A DNA stretch of 64,000 nucleotides from Dermatemys mawii. Lineage: Eukaryota; Chordata; Testudines; Dermatemydidae. How positions within the stretch are numbered: position 1 is the first letter of the stretch; each line of letters begins with the position of its first letter. Location of the stretch: assembly GCA_007922305.1 (NCBI GenBank), contig ML677373.1:19191545-19255544 (forward strand). The letters are read 5' to 3'. Position numbers and translations under genes: made by a program. The notes under the pieces were generated by a model, which was given only the letters and a program-made list of their open reading frames with translations, was not told the DNA's origin and did no database searches. Positions 41,816 through 53,914 of this stretch are shown here, in pieces.

Positions 41816-44800
41816 TTTTCCAAAATTTGTGAGACTGCCATTTCTCTGGCCTTAAACCACACGGGGGAAGTATTTAGGCCCACTGTTGGCACACCAAAGC
41901 CGCCACTGACACCAAATTGACACAATGAGCCTGCCCCATCAGCATTCCTAGGTCTCTGACAACATGGTAGGCTCATAGACATAGATAGAAGGCATCTCTA
42001 GTACCTCAGACCCACGAGGACTAGAACAAGACATACAGGAATCTTCATCAGTAGCCGAGGGACCCTCAAAGGAACCCTCCCCATCTCTGGTGCAAGGAGA
42101 AGTCCCCCCGAACATGCAACATCCATTCTGAACACGTGACAGGATTACCAGGCCAGTGCACAACATGATCTGGGGTAGTTAGTGAAGAACCAATATACTT
42201 AGCTTACAGGCTTATCACAGTTGGCTTCCTAAAATCCTATGAGGAAAACTAATGAACCTAGTGTAAAAATAAGTGTGATTTTCCTGGACGACAAATTCTC
42301 AGCATGGGGGAGGACGTAAGCAAGGTCTAAATGAGCTGTCCCCTGGTGTCTATTGATGAACTGGAGCAAAGACATTAGGAGCAGACCATATTTGCACAGA
42401 CACATCTACTTTGCTCAGGTGATCAACAGACATAGCTGATCAAAATGATCAATTGAGGTTGATTGTGATTAAAATTCACTTAAATCTTAATGCCGAGGTA
42501 ACGAAATGTTATCCTTATTGTCTCACCAGAGGGCAATATAATAGTACTCAACATGCCCTAACTGACAGGGCTCATCATAAATTGAACCTCACTCGCTCAG
42601 CACTAGGTATGGATGCCAAACCCAAGGGAGAGGTAGAGGGGAAAGGGACAGGTGCTCCTACCTGGTGGTGTGAACTCTACAAGTAACTTACTCATGTGAC
42701 CAGACAGAGAAGTTTGCTTTCTTCTCTTTATTCATGTTTGGCTAATTAGACTGGATCTTAGTTCATCAAATTAAATCTCTTTTGCATGGGTGGGGTATTT
42801 TAAAAGGTCAGACTCAAGTATTTTAGAAATCTCCCATGCCCTGATAAACATTTCAGAAGAGTCTGACCTTTAAAATATCTCGCCACTAAATACATCATAC
42901 ATAACAGGTTTCATTTGAAGAACTAGTTCCACTCTAATTAATCAAAAATGAATGAAGGAAAACAGGTGAGTCAGGAAAACACATCCTTTGCAAAATACTG
43001 ATGAACAAGAAGCATCCTCCAAAAGCCTGGAACACCCTTTGATATTAATCTAAAATATTTTATTCTAGTAAAATAACGAACACTAGTTCATCAGCACTCT
43101 AACTCAGAATATTTGTACTTTGCAAATCTGTGTAAGACAGGAACAAAGCTCATAATTCCATAAAAGGAAAAAGATGCATTTCCACAAAGTAAATGTTATT
43201 GTGACATTTCTTGTGTGCTATTTAATGTGTACATTTGATATGTGACTACATGAATTTAAGCATTCAGAAAATCAGGGCACAGAGCCAAAGAAATACCAAC
43301 ATGGATAAGCTTTCCTCTTCCTCAGTCTTCACTTGCCCTTTCTAGCTTTCTTCATGTTAATCAGAGCATTTTTGCAGGTCTAAATGAATAAAGATAATCA
43401 GAGGAACTTCTCAAATACTTGAGGCAATCATAATATTCCACGAGTTAACAAATCCAAATTTTTGTTTTAAGGCAAACATATTTCACTTAGAAGCTAAATT
43501 TGTAATCTAAATATACTTTAAACTTGATTTAGGTTTCCCTATTTTTAAATTAATTAATTTGGTGGGCTGCACATAGCATGTGCTGTTAAAATGCTTGCAC
43601 TAATCACAAAAGTGATATGACATCATGCAACAAAACTATCCATTGCTGTACCAATATTCTATTAGCCTGCAATAAAATGAAAAATAAAAATACAAAGATT
43701 CCATCTGTTCTTTTTTCTAATTATAACTAAGTCAGAAAAGCACAAAAGGACAAACCAATCAAGGGAATAAAACTATTCTCTTGACATAATGAGGAATTTC
43801 AAGCTCTTCATAATATCATCTAATAAGGGCCTGTTTATCAGATGCTGGCCTCACCCCATGTGCATTAAACTTTTGCACGTAGACACACTACCATTCACAC
43901 TTCTGGTGCATCCAAAAAACAAAGCACATACAATTTCTATAATCTTTCCATACACGTATTAGAATCTTAAGACTATGCACGCAATTTGCAGTCCATAGGA
44001 GGAAAAAAAAAATCAAAAATTCCTGGTGAAGGATGACAGGCATAAAACTTTACATATAGCTCCACAGTAGTTTCAACCCTCACTTCATTTCTCTTGTCAC
44101 AATAGCTTTGTGCAAAGAAATCTGCAAAGGTTTCTTAGAGGGAAAAGGTGGGAGGAGGAGGAGGGATGGGAAGAAGGAGCAAGAGAAACTACAGAACAGC
44201 AGGATGCTATAGACTAGTTTAGCCAAGCCTAGCCTAGCCTAGCCCAGTCCTTCCATGGAGAATTTTGTGTCACTAGAGCTTCAGGACTATCAGACCAGTA
44301 GCTTCTCCCCTAACAGTCCATCCCTTGCCTAACTGGGGCCTCATGAAGTTTCCTTCCAGAATGCAGAGATAGTAACCCCACTTGGCTGATCAGATACCCT
44401 CCTCTCCCCTCTTGGAAGACTAAAGTTGGGCTTAAATAGGGAAGAGAGCCTTGTGGGCCTTCGTCAATTGAATAAATGTCATCTTAATTGCTTCCGTTGG
44501 GGCAACAATGTTCTGAAGTATTTTAATAAACATATCCTCTTCATGTGCGATAAATCCTGCATAACAGGGGTATGGGTGTTCACCGAAATGTAGTGTGACC
44601 ACAAAACAACCACACCAACCAACACTGACTCATAACCAAGGAGAAAGTCAACACCACTGTACGTACAAACAAACATATTAAGCTGCATTTCATTGAAAGT
44701 GCTTATGCACTACTCCTTAAGTATACAGAGTAGACTGATAATACAACAGCACTCATGTTTTGTCATTTGAAAGGAAATCAGGAGACCTTGCCTACAAGGG

Positions 44801-45574
44801 ATTTTCCCTGGATTTTTTTTCCCCCCTCCCAGCAAATGCCCGACACTTGATGCAATCTGATTCATCTCTAATTTTTCAAATAAAAAGTTTCCTTTTCAGA
44901 AATATTGTTCTGAGTCCCAGAGCTGAGTCATTTCAGTCAGGCATAATTTGACAGTCTGTAGGTGAACACTGCCAGAGTAATGTGAAATCAGCCCTCCTAA
45001 ATCACATTGCAACACATGGTCAACATATACATAAATCTGTTATGGTGGAATTTTAACAAGAGATTTCTAAGAGGACCCTCCAGCACACCTATGCCTTGAT
45101 GTACAAGGTAATTACATAATGAAGGTGTATCCTGTATTACAAGGTAAGTATTTATTGTGCTGGTGCAGAAGATCTTTTTTTTCATTTCCACTTCAATTTG
45201 GAAAATAGTTTTTCAAAATACTGAAATGTAACAGTACCCACGTAGGTGCAGAAAAAAAAAGAGAGCTAACATTGTTTTGCCTCCTTCACAAAATCACAAC
45301 CAATCATATAATTCACTGCTCAATTCATACGGTGTGGGAAGGGGTAACCTGCAGCAAATTTTTAACAAAAACTGTAAGCCTTGAAAATCTGGTTTATAGT
45401 GGACATACCGATACAACTTCAACTACAGTAGCTCAAAGTAATCGGTACTCACGGCTATGCTAAGATCATTTATCACTATAGTACACTCATACAAAAATTA
45501 CTCAGAACTTCATAAAATGCTACATATTTATTCAAAACTGGAAATACTGTGCAGCAAAATAGGGTGCTCTAGAC
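41816..45574. other. Possible Gypsy downstream sequence, then unrecognised intron
   Basis: 41816-42170 may be further decayed Gypsy sequence, as it follows the integrase directly and is less AT-rich, but no LTR could be defined. Beyond it is unrecognised sequence with a snapback at 42794-42879, a purine-rich patch near 44150-44190 and a CCTAG pentamer run near 44225-44245. Confidence 0.5.
42794..42879. repeat. Imperfect inverted repeat (22/21-base arms)
   Basis: The left arm (42794-42815) holds TATTTTAAAAGGTCAGACTC; the right arm (42859-42879) is its complement apart from one missing base and one mismatch. The spacer is 43 bases. Confidence 0.85.
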
Positions 45575-45982
45575 TGCGTGGCGGTGTGACTGGATCCAGT
45601 CGGGCGGCGCGGCTGCCAGTCCTAGTGCTCTGATTGGCATGGTAAGGGAGCGAGGAGGTTGGATAAGGGGGAGGAGGTCCAAGGGGGCAAGGAGGGTGGT
45701 TGGATAGCTGTGGAAGTCCCAGGGGGCAGGGGTGTACATAGGGATCAGAGCAGTGAGGGGACAGGGAACGGGGCAGTTGGATAGGGGGTGGGGTCCCAGG
45801 AGGAGGCGGTCAGGAGACAAGGAACAGGGGGGCTGGATGGGTCGGAGGTTCTGAGGGGGACAGAAAGTGGGAGAGGGCAGATGCCAGGCTGTTTGTGGGG
45901 GGCACAGCCTTCCCTAACCAGCCCTCCATACAGTCTCGCAACCCTGATGTGGCCCTCGGGCCAAAAAGTTTGCCCACTCTTA
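45575..45982 (-). mobile_element. GC-rich hAT-like element, truncated copy
   Basis: The right end GGCCAAAAAGTTTGCCCACT is the complement of the left terminus of the complete element at 51188-51906. The G-rich body has CCAGGAGGAGGCGG- and GGGGACAGGGAACGG-type words shared with that copy in the opposite orientation. The far terminus is missing. ORFs of 69-87 residues on both strands are compositional. Confidence 0.7.
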
Positions 45983-47086
45983 TTATACTTGCAGTAATAC
46001 ATGTGCACAGATACTCTCAGGAACAGAAAGAGAATGACAACTTAGGATAAACAAATAAAGTGGGTAAATGTCTCTGAATATAACAAGACTTTACTCAAAT
46101 GTGGTTCAGGATCCCAGAGTCTGAGATCTTGCACTACTCAAACCAATGGCAGTTTTGCCACTGAATTTAACAGGTGCATATTAAGCCATAAATTTACTGG
46201 GTTTCCTTAAAAATCCTAGCTTAAATGTCTATTCAATTTCAGAAAGGCTTTACTCCAATTCTGTGTAGTCCATCAGTTGAAATGGTGGTTTTGGAGGGGT
46301 ATTTTTGTTGTTTTCTTTTCCTGCATTATCCAATGCATTCCCAGTGCTTGCTATAAAGACTTGCCCAATTAATTACACTTTATTAAAAGGTCATGTTATC
46401 CACTGAAGACTTCCAACTAAACTATTCTGGCTCCAATCAATCGTTAAAATATGGCTCCATTCCAAAATTAATAGTAACCCCTCCTAGAGTCCTGATTTGG
46501 GGGAAAAAATGCAATGAGCTTGGATAAGTGAAGGAAAATAAACATTTTAATACATATATTTTTGAAAAAAAATTAGAATAATCACAGGGACAAAAGTTGT
46601 TATTGAGGATAAGTCTTCAGCATTAACAGAGTTTGAACCATTGTAACCACAATGGCCAGAGACACAGCTGAAACTCATTATCCAGCTAAGAAAATTCTAC
46701 CCTTCCCGCTTCTCCAAGGGAAAAAGAGGTTTTCGCCCAAACTACTGAGCCTTTTATTACTGATTCAAAACAAACAGAAATTCTGTTCCTTAGGTTTGGC
46801 AGTCATAAAAATTACAGTAATTCTGTAAAGACATTTCAAACATGGGGGAAATGGCACTCGGAGAGCCTATTTCATGGAGAAAATACTAGTAGCTTCAGAA
46901 GTGGGAAGCGTATGAATAATATAATATGTGAGCAACCAATGAAACCACTGAAATACATATATAATTACATTGTGAATGGATTCATCACATTTATAACGTA
47001 GTTAAAAAATGTTTTTCCAAAAGAGAAGCGAGCCAGAAAAACGAACTCTGAGGTAGATCAAACAATGTTGCAGTAGTGAGCTGAAC
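45983..47086. other. Intron, no recognised element
   Basis: AT-rich sequence between the hAT-like fragment and the MITE. Nothing recognised. Confidence 0.6.
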
Positions 47087-47206
47087 AGGGTGACCAGACA
47101 GCAAGTGTGAAAAATCAGGACACGAGTGTGGGGTAACAGGAGCCTATATAAGAAAAAGACCCCAAAATTGTGACTGTCCCGATAAAATTGGGACATCTGG
47201 TCACCG
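47087..47206 (-). mobile_element. TA-type MITE, copy 2
   Basis: The reverse complement gives GGTGACCAGATGTCCCAATT at one end and GTGTGAAAAATC... TGCTGTCTGGTCACC at the other, matching copy 1 at 12405-12527 throughout. The host duplication is not intact here (CAGGG on the left, CCGTA on the right). Confidence 0.75.
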
Positions 47207-47924
47207 TAGAGCTGAACCCATTCGGGATCTTCACACAATATTGCTCTAACTACTGAAAACTAGGCCCCGTTTCAGGGGAATGAAACCAATTGCACCCAAC
47301 AATCCACCAGTGCAAAACTGCCAAGAGCTTAAAGTAGGTAAGAAATATTAAGGCGGCTCATGTGAGCAGCTCTTGAAAATAAGCTGAACCAGGCATTCAA
47401 GTATACTTGAGCAAACACTAAGATTACAAGAAAATTTTCTCTGGAGCTTTAAAGGATCTGTTTCACTAATGATAAAGATTTTTCAAACTAAATCAACTTA
47501 ACTGTTGCTCGGGGAATAAGACTAAGGTTTATGACGCCACAAAACAATCAACCCTTTTCATACTGTGAGCTTAATGCCATTATAAATTATTCTTTTCTGT
47601 CCACAAAGCACTTATAAGCACCTGGGATGATGGATTAATTTTTTTAAAAAAACCCACTAAATATACTAAAGAATGCATTGACTGTAGAAGACAAGCTCTT
47701 TGGTATGACAGGTCCAGGAGCATTAAAAAAAGAAGAGGTGACCCAAAGGAAAAACTAATAAAAAAGGAAGATAAAATGGGTCAAAGATGAGCTGACCAGT
47801 TAACAAAATGTCCCCAAAGAAAATTTGTAGATGTTCCTCCACTGATATCATCTTCACCGCCCCCCTCCCAACATACATTTCAAGATACCTGGGTCCCATA
47901 AGTGCTGGCACTAGGGGTGCTATC
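47207..47924. other. Intron, no recognised element
   Basis: Intron sequence between the MITE and the Penelope-like fragment. Its right part may still belong to that element, but no motif supports this. Confidence 0.5.
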
Positions 47925-48705
47925 ACACCCACCCAGCTTGAAGTTGTATCCATCATATACAGGGTTTACAGTCTGGTTCAATGGTTCTCTACATCCCCAC
48001 TACACGAATTGTTCCAGCGTCCTTGATGGGTCCTACACATGCCTATCACAACAGGTGGTGTATCTCATCCACTGCACTAAATTCCCCAACAATTATGTGG
48101 GTGAAATCAGACAATCACTACTCTAATGAACTCCCACAAAAAATAATTTAAAAAACCCATAACGCCTGTGTGTGAATACTTTTCCCAGAGTGATCACTCT
48201 ATATCTGACTTATCAGCCCTCATCCTGAAAGGAAACCTATAGAACATCTTTAAAAGACCCACCTGAGAGCTTACATTCATAACTTCCTTGTTGCTAAAAA
48301 TCACAGACTGAACAAAGACACTGGATTTATGGCTCATTACAATAATCTATAACCACTTAAATTGTCCCCAGCTTTGCTGGGGAGTTTTGCCTTTCACCTC
48401 TATGACTAATCAGGTGTTGATGGGTCATTTCACCTTGAATGGTATCTTAAAATATGTATGAACTTCCTACGCTAAACAAACTGTTCCATCTTGTATTTAG
48501 CTATGACACTCTGAGTACATCTACACTGCAATTAGACATTCGCAGCTTGAGGGACCCAAGCACTGGGTGCCTAACTGCAATGTAGACATACTCTCTGAGT
48601 ACATTTCCCAGACCTAAAGAAGAGCTCTGTGTAGCTCGAAAGCCTGTCCCTTCACCAGCAGAAGTTGGTCCAATAAGAGATATTGCCTCACCCACCTTGT
48701 CTGAT
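47925..48705 (+). pseudogene. Penelope-like element fragment with GIY-YIG endonuclease remnant
   Basis: VVYLIHCTKFPNNYVGEIRQ (48055-48114) has the paired VVYLI and YVGE strands of a GIY-YIG endonuclease with its cysteine. Downstream in shifting frames are SDHSISDLSALILKGN (about 48189-48236) and HRLNKDTGFMAHYNNL (about 48301-48348), then an untranslated tail with GAAGAGCTCTGTGTAGCTCG and AGAAGTTGGTCCAATAAGAG. The order is that of the 3' part of Penelope-like retroelements, probably the Neptune type. Reverse transcriptase sequence is absent and stops are frequent. A 72-bp element is nested in the tail. Confidence 0.75.
48521..48592. mobile_element. 72-bp insert with inverted ends and 12-bp duplication
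   Basis: CTACACTGCAATTAG at the left pairs with CTAACTGCAATGTAG at the right with two mismatches. The insert lies between two copies of CTCTGAGTACAT (48509-48520 and 48593-48604) within the Penelope-like tail. Confidence 0.7.
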
Positions 48706-50573
48706 GGTGTTATGCAGAGACTGTATGCCAGTTCTGATTCAGATGAAAACTCTGGCTGAGAACAAGTCCAACTTCAATTTCTTTGGCTGGATGGATGGCA
48801 TTAAGTATTTAAAAATCAATTATACATACACCACATGTTAATAGGCAGCATCTGATATTCAATGATCACCCATTCAAGCCATAGTAATTCTTCTTAGGCA
48901 AACTCAGATAAGAATCTGAAATGTATATTTCTTTTAAGAGCTAATCTGTTGAGGAAATAGCCGCATCTGAGGATCCATGAGATCACATCAGCTCAGGACT
49001 GAGAGCAGGTAACCATAATCTACAGGCATCTTCACTGATTTGCTTTGAGTTTAAAGAAACCTGTACAAAAATCTCCCCCTGACAGTAGCCCTTCAGTATC
49101 CTCCTCAGATCTCGTACTTTCCAGTCCCATCTCTCCTTACATGTCATTCCACACATTTCTCAGGCTTTTTCTGATCTTGTTTCTCAACATTAAATAGCAG
49201 ATTTTTGTCCCATACTGGTTCCATATCAAAAACATGCTCCTTGATCTTTAAAATCCCATCTCAAAGCCCATCTTTCTCCTGCTCTATGAAAGGTAGTGAT
49301 TTAAAAATTCCACTCCTTCAGCCTCCCAGAATTATTTTGTTCAGTATTAGTGAAACTTGCCACAAAATCTTTTAGGGTAACATAAAACAGGCATGAAAAA
49401 AAGTATGCTAGAACAAAAGGCTTAAAAACCAATTCCAAATTATCTGTATTACATTTTGCATGTACAAGAATTTTGCTACCTGCCATTTTTAGTGAAAGTT
49501 AATCTAAATGAACAAACTAGAGACCATAAGTGCATTACAAAAAGGCTTTATTTTCACAAAACATCTTCCTTCCGCTGTTTAGATAAGATGACTATTAAGA
49601 TAAAAAGTACTGTTCAAAGATGTACTTATTTTACTGTAGTACAGTTATTTAATCTGTACTACCTTCCCTTAATAAATATATCATTTAAAAAGAGGATATA
49701 GTACAGTAGGAAGAATAAATACACAGTTATTTGGCCCTGTACCAACTGGAAAGCTCATTTTCTAATCTTCCTATAGAGGACAGTTTATAGTCCAGTTGGT
49801 GAGAAAGCAGTACTGTAAACTCTTAAGCATTCAAAAAAATCATGAGATTTAAAAAAGTAACATATTAGGGGTTTTTTTTGCCTCCTTATGTTGGAGAATT
49901 TAGGTTTCACGTTTTCAAACTTTCTGAAGTATAAGGGCGGGAAAGCTTACTTTAAAAAAAATTTCTTAGACAATCTGATTTCTACAGCTGTAACAATGAA
50001 AAATATCATATATCCATATGAAACTGCAAGAGTCGGCAACATGGAGAAAGGAAAGAATAAACATCAGACTCCCAACATACTGGGCATATAGCATTAGGCA
50101 TTACCTAGGTCTGCTAGAACAATAACAATAAAAACACTGAATCCAATGGGTATATTATCTAAAACATATTAGAAAATTAAGTTCATTCTTGTGTCACTTT
50201 AGAGTTTCCCTTCACAGTATTTTTTTGACTTTATCATTTTGATTAATTTTCCTTGGACTTCAATTTATGTTTCCACATTACATAGAAATATTATATATTT
50301 TTATTTAATGTGTATATAAATATGTTAACATAATATAAAAGTAAAAAAAATTCAATTTTCTCCCCCATGTAAAATTTTGTCAAAAGTGACATTCCAAAGA
50401 AATGGATCAATTTCAATGAAACTGCATTTATCAGCAGAAAACTTATGTCAAAATAAATTCAACCAGGTCTACTTACAGTCAAAATACACAAGAGAAACAA
50501 AAGAAACCATAAACCATGAGATGAACTATCTTTCTATATACACACCTTTAAAACATGAGGAAAGAACCCTTTT
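48706..50573. other. Intron, no recognised element
   Basis: AT-rich sequence with no exon or named repeat. Confidence 0.6.
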
Positions 50574-50581
50574 GTATATAT

Positions 50582-51069
50582 CAGGGGTCAGAAACCTTTC
50601 AGAAGTGAAGAATCAGATGGGTAGCCGTGTTAGTCTGGAATTGCAGAAGTGACAAAGAGTCCTGTGGCACCTTAAAGACTAAGTAAAGTATTAGAGCATA
50701 AGTTTTCGTGGGCTAATACCCACTTAGTCGGATGCATGCAGATACTTCCACTGCATGCATCCGACGAAGTAGCTTTCAGAAGTGGTGTGCCAAGTCTTCA
50801 TTTACTCACTCTAATTTAAGGTTTTGTGTGCCAGTAATACATTTTAATGTTTTTAGAAGGTCTCTTTCTACAAGTCTATAACACAGAACTAAACTATTAT
50901 TGTATGTAAAGTAAATAAGGTTTTTAAAATGTTTAAGAAGCTCAATTTAAAATTAAATTAAAATGCAGAGCTCTCGAGACTGGTGGCCAGGACCTGGGTA
51001 GTGTGAGTGTCACTGAAAATCAGCTCATGTGCTGCCTTTGGCATGTGTGCCATAGGTTGCCTACCACCG
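50582..51069 (+). mobile_element. hAT non-autonomous element with exact 8-bp duplication
   Basis: Starts CAGGGGTCAGAAACCTTTCA; the right end CATAGGTTGCCTACCACCG is the decayed complement of a CAGGGGTAGGCAACCT-type terminus. GTATATAT lies immediately on both sides (50574-50581 and 51070-51077). Without the nested insertion the element is about 310 bases. No transposase. Confidence 0.85.
50608..50772. mobile_element. Penelope-like tail nested in the hAT element
   Basis: A 165-bp insertion carries GTAGCCGTGTTAGTCTGGAA, GTGGCACCTTAAAGACTAA and GCATAAGTTTTCGTGGGC. Both sides have CTTTCAGAAGTG (50596-50607 and 50773-50784), a 12-bp duplication of hAT sequence. Its right end is an inverted repeat of 14-base arms (50728-50741 and 50751-50764). 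Inverted terminal segments and variable duplications fit Penelope-like insertions; a SINE is the alternative. Confidence 0.75.
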
Positions 51070-51187
51070 GTATATATAGTGAAAAAATTTCAAGAGCAAC
51101 CTTAACCATAATTACTATTCCTTAGCTAAATCTGTTTCTAGTAAAAATCTTACCAGGATCTTCTTACAAGATGCTGACCGTACAGAT

Positions 51188-51906
51188 CAGGGGTGGGCAA
51201 ACTTTTTGGCCCGAGGCCACACTGGGGTTCAAAATTGTGTGGAGGGCTGGGTAGGAAAGGATGTGCCTCCCCAAACAGCTTGGCCCCACCCCCATCCGAT
51301 CCCCACCCACTTCCCACTCCCTGACTGTCCCCCTCAGAACTCCCAACCCATCCAACCCCTGCCTTCCTTGTCCCCGATTGCCCCCTCCAGAGACTCCCCC
51401 ACTCTAACTGCCCCGCCAGGACCCCACTCCCTATATAGCCCCCCTGCTCTGTTCCCTGACTGCCCCATCCCGAGACCACCCCCTCATCCTAACCTTCACC
51501 ACCCCGGGATCCCACCATCTAATCTCCCCACCCCCAACTTGCTTACCTGCTCAGCCGGCGCAGGGCCATGCGGCTTTCTGCGGTTGGCCCGGCCCCCAGC
51601 TTGGGAGCACGGGGCCGCATGGCTTGCCACACACAGCCCAGCACCCTGGGCCAGGAGCACGGAGCCCTGCGGCTTGCCGCGCTCAACCCAGCCCCTGGCT
51701 TGGGAGTGCAGGGCCCCACAGCTTTCCGTGCTTGTCCCAGCACCCCGGGCCGGGAGCACAAGGCCCCGCAGCTTGCCACACTCGGCCACACCCCCGGGTC
51801 AGGAACACAGGGCCACTGGCACCGTGCCCCCAGCCCGAGCTCATGGGCCGCATAAAAATGGCCGGCGGCCACACGAGGCCCGTGGGCCATAGTTTGCCCA
51901 CTCCTG
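51188..51906 (+). mobile_element. GC-rich hAT-like non-autonomous element, complete
   Basis: CAGGGGTGGGCAAACTTTTT at the left pairs with AGTTTGCCCACTCCTG at the right. Flanks GTACAGAT (51180-51187) and CTATAGAT (51907-51914) agree at 6 of 8 positions. The 719-bp body is C-rich on this strand. Open frames of up to 228 residues on both strands come from low stop-codon density in GC-rich, proline/alanine-coding sequence, not from a gene. Confidence 0.85.
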
Positions 51907-51914
51907 CTATAGAT

Positions 51915-53535
51915 ATATCCTCCTGGTAACAGAGCAGAATATTTGGGAACCTTACAATGGCCCTACTTTATTCTTTCAGATAAGAATATGTGTAATTCAA
52001 GAAGCCCAAACTTCATTAGGCTATTCAGATGGCTTTATTTAACCCTATCACTGTTCTCCCACTCCAGTGAGTCAGAAAACCAGCCAGTCTGGCTTTCAGA
52101 CCTGAAATGACACTTACGAGTAGTTAGTCACTAGATAAATAAATGTATGAAACATGCATCTGTGTTTTACCATCCAGACACAGCTTTATGTTAAGTTCTA
52201 GTCGCGTGCCACACTTCTGTTCCAATACACTTGTGACATAGGTCGGCTTGAATATAAACAAACAATTGGAAAGGAGGTAAAAAGTATACAAACTGTATCA
52301 AAAGAACATAGTTAAAAAGTTACTAATAAGGTTACATGTATGCCAAGAAGGGATATAAGTGCCCAATATTAAACTGGGCATTTCTTTATCATTGATACTT
52401 AGCACAAAATAGTTTTTTTTCCAGATGTCTGTTAACCACACCTAATGTTGAGAAAAATATGAGAGAGAAAATAAAAACAAGTCAAGATTTACTAAACATC
52501 ATAAACAACTTTGGTATTCTACGGCAAATGCGTACTTAATACTGCTTTCTAGAGCTGCCGCAATTTAATTTTTGGAGTCAACTACAATGCAGACAGGTCA
52601 TATTTTGCCTTCTCCCTACAAATCTAACAAAGTACCTCAATCTTTTTACCCACAACACACTCACTGAGTCCTTAGCTGAAGTGGCAAAATCATTACAAGC
52701 CTATTACTTTGGAACAGAAAGATGACAATAAATTCATTTTCTCTTGTGGTCACATGGAAGATTTAGATTTAAGTCCCCACGAGCAATAGGCTGGATGATG
52801 CACGCACACACACACAGTGCTCATCATTCACTAACTACTCAACAGTTATTTTTATACTACTTTAGTAATATTTTTATTATGCTTGTTTACCTAATAGAAC
52901 CAGAAGCATACAAGATTTTTTTCTGATCACATTATGCCTCAATGTCACACAATCAGCAGGATGAGTAATTAGGAACACTCACAGACAGGGTAAAGTGATG
53001 TAATAATATCATAAGAAAAATTGTATACATTCAGCCTATCCCCTATGTAAACAAAGTGAAATGTCTACAAAAGTGGATGGAAAATGATGAATAACTCACA
53101 GTAAACAAGGTGGTATGAGAACAGAAAACACTCGCACAATGAAGAATGATGTTGTGTAATAAACACTAACGAGTGGTTGAGTGGGGGATTTTTTGGTGAC
53201 CCAGTTTGAGAGAGCTCACAAAGGCTAGTTTTCAGAAGCGCTGAGCATGCACTCTCTGGGGGAAAAAAAAAATCAAGCTCCTTTGAAGTATCTCAGAAAC
53301 TGAAGCATCCAGCACCATTAACCACTTCTTAAAATTTGCATTGCAGTCATTTTGTTAAGAGAAGAGAGAAGGAAAAAAAGAAAAAGTAGGGGGAAAGAGG
53401 AATGTCTCCACCTAAGTAATACAAGCCTACTCAACAAATACTACAGATTACATATTTAGATAACAACAATGCTTAAAATATTCAGGCATATAAAATCATG
53501 AGTGGTACAGAGAAAGTGAATAAGGAAAAGTTATT
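51915..53535. other. Intron, no recognised element
   Basis: AT-rich sequence with a short CA run near 52800-52818. A fragment near 53225-53260 (TTTTCAGAAGCGCTGAGCAT) resembles a common sauropsid repeat. Confidence 0.6.
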
Positions 53536-53914
53536 AACTTGTTCCCATAATATAAGAACTAGGGGCCACCAAATGAAATTAATGGGCAGCAGGTTTACAA
53601 CAAATAAAAGGAAGCTCGTCTTCACACAGCGCACAGTCAACCTGTAGAACCTCCTTGCCTGAGGAGATTGTGAAGGTTAGGACTATAACAGGGTTTAAAA
53701 GAGAACTAAATAAATTCATGGAGGTTAAATCCATTAATGGCTATTAGCCAGGATGGGTAAGGAACAGTGTCCCTAGCCTCTGTTTGTCAAACAGGGTGAT
53801 AGATGGCAGGAGAGAGATCACTTGATCATTGCCTGTTGGGCCACTGTTGGCAGACAGGATACTAGGCTGGATGGACCTTTGGCTATACTGGATAAGACCA
53901 TTCTTATATTCTTA
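53536..53914 (+). mobile_element. CR1 LINE, 3' end (about 380 bp)
   Basis: Carries in order AACTAGGGGCCACCAAATGA, GCAGCAGGTTTACAACAAAT, CACAGTCAACCTGTAGAACC, GGCTATTAGCCAGGATGGGT, CCTAGCCTCTGTTTGTCAAA, GACAGGATACTAGGCTGGAT and the terminal TTCTTATATTCTTA 8-mer-type repeat. This is a 5'-truncated CR1 3' region. Confidence 0.85.

Noticed and set aside
51206..51892. 228-codon open frame on the plus strand
   Set aside because: It lies wholly inside the GC-rich hAT-like element, overlaps open frames on both strands and is low-complexity Pro/Ala/His-rich; no domain or start context.
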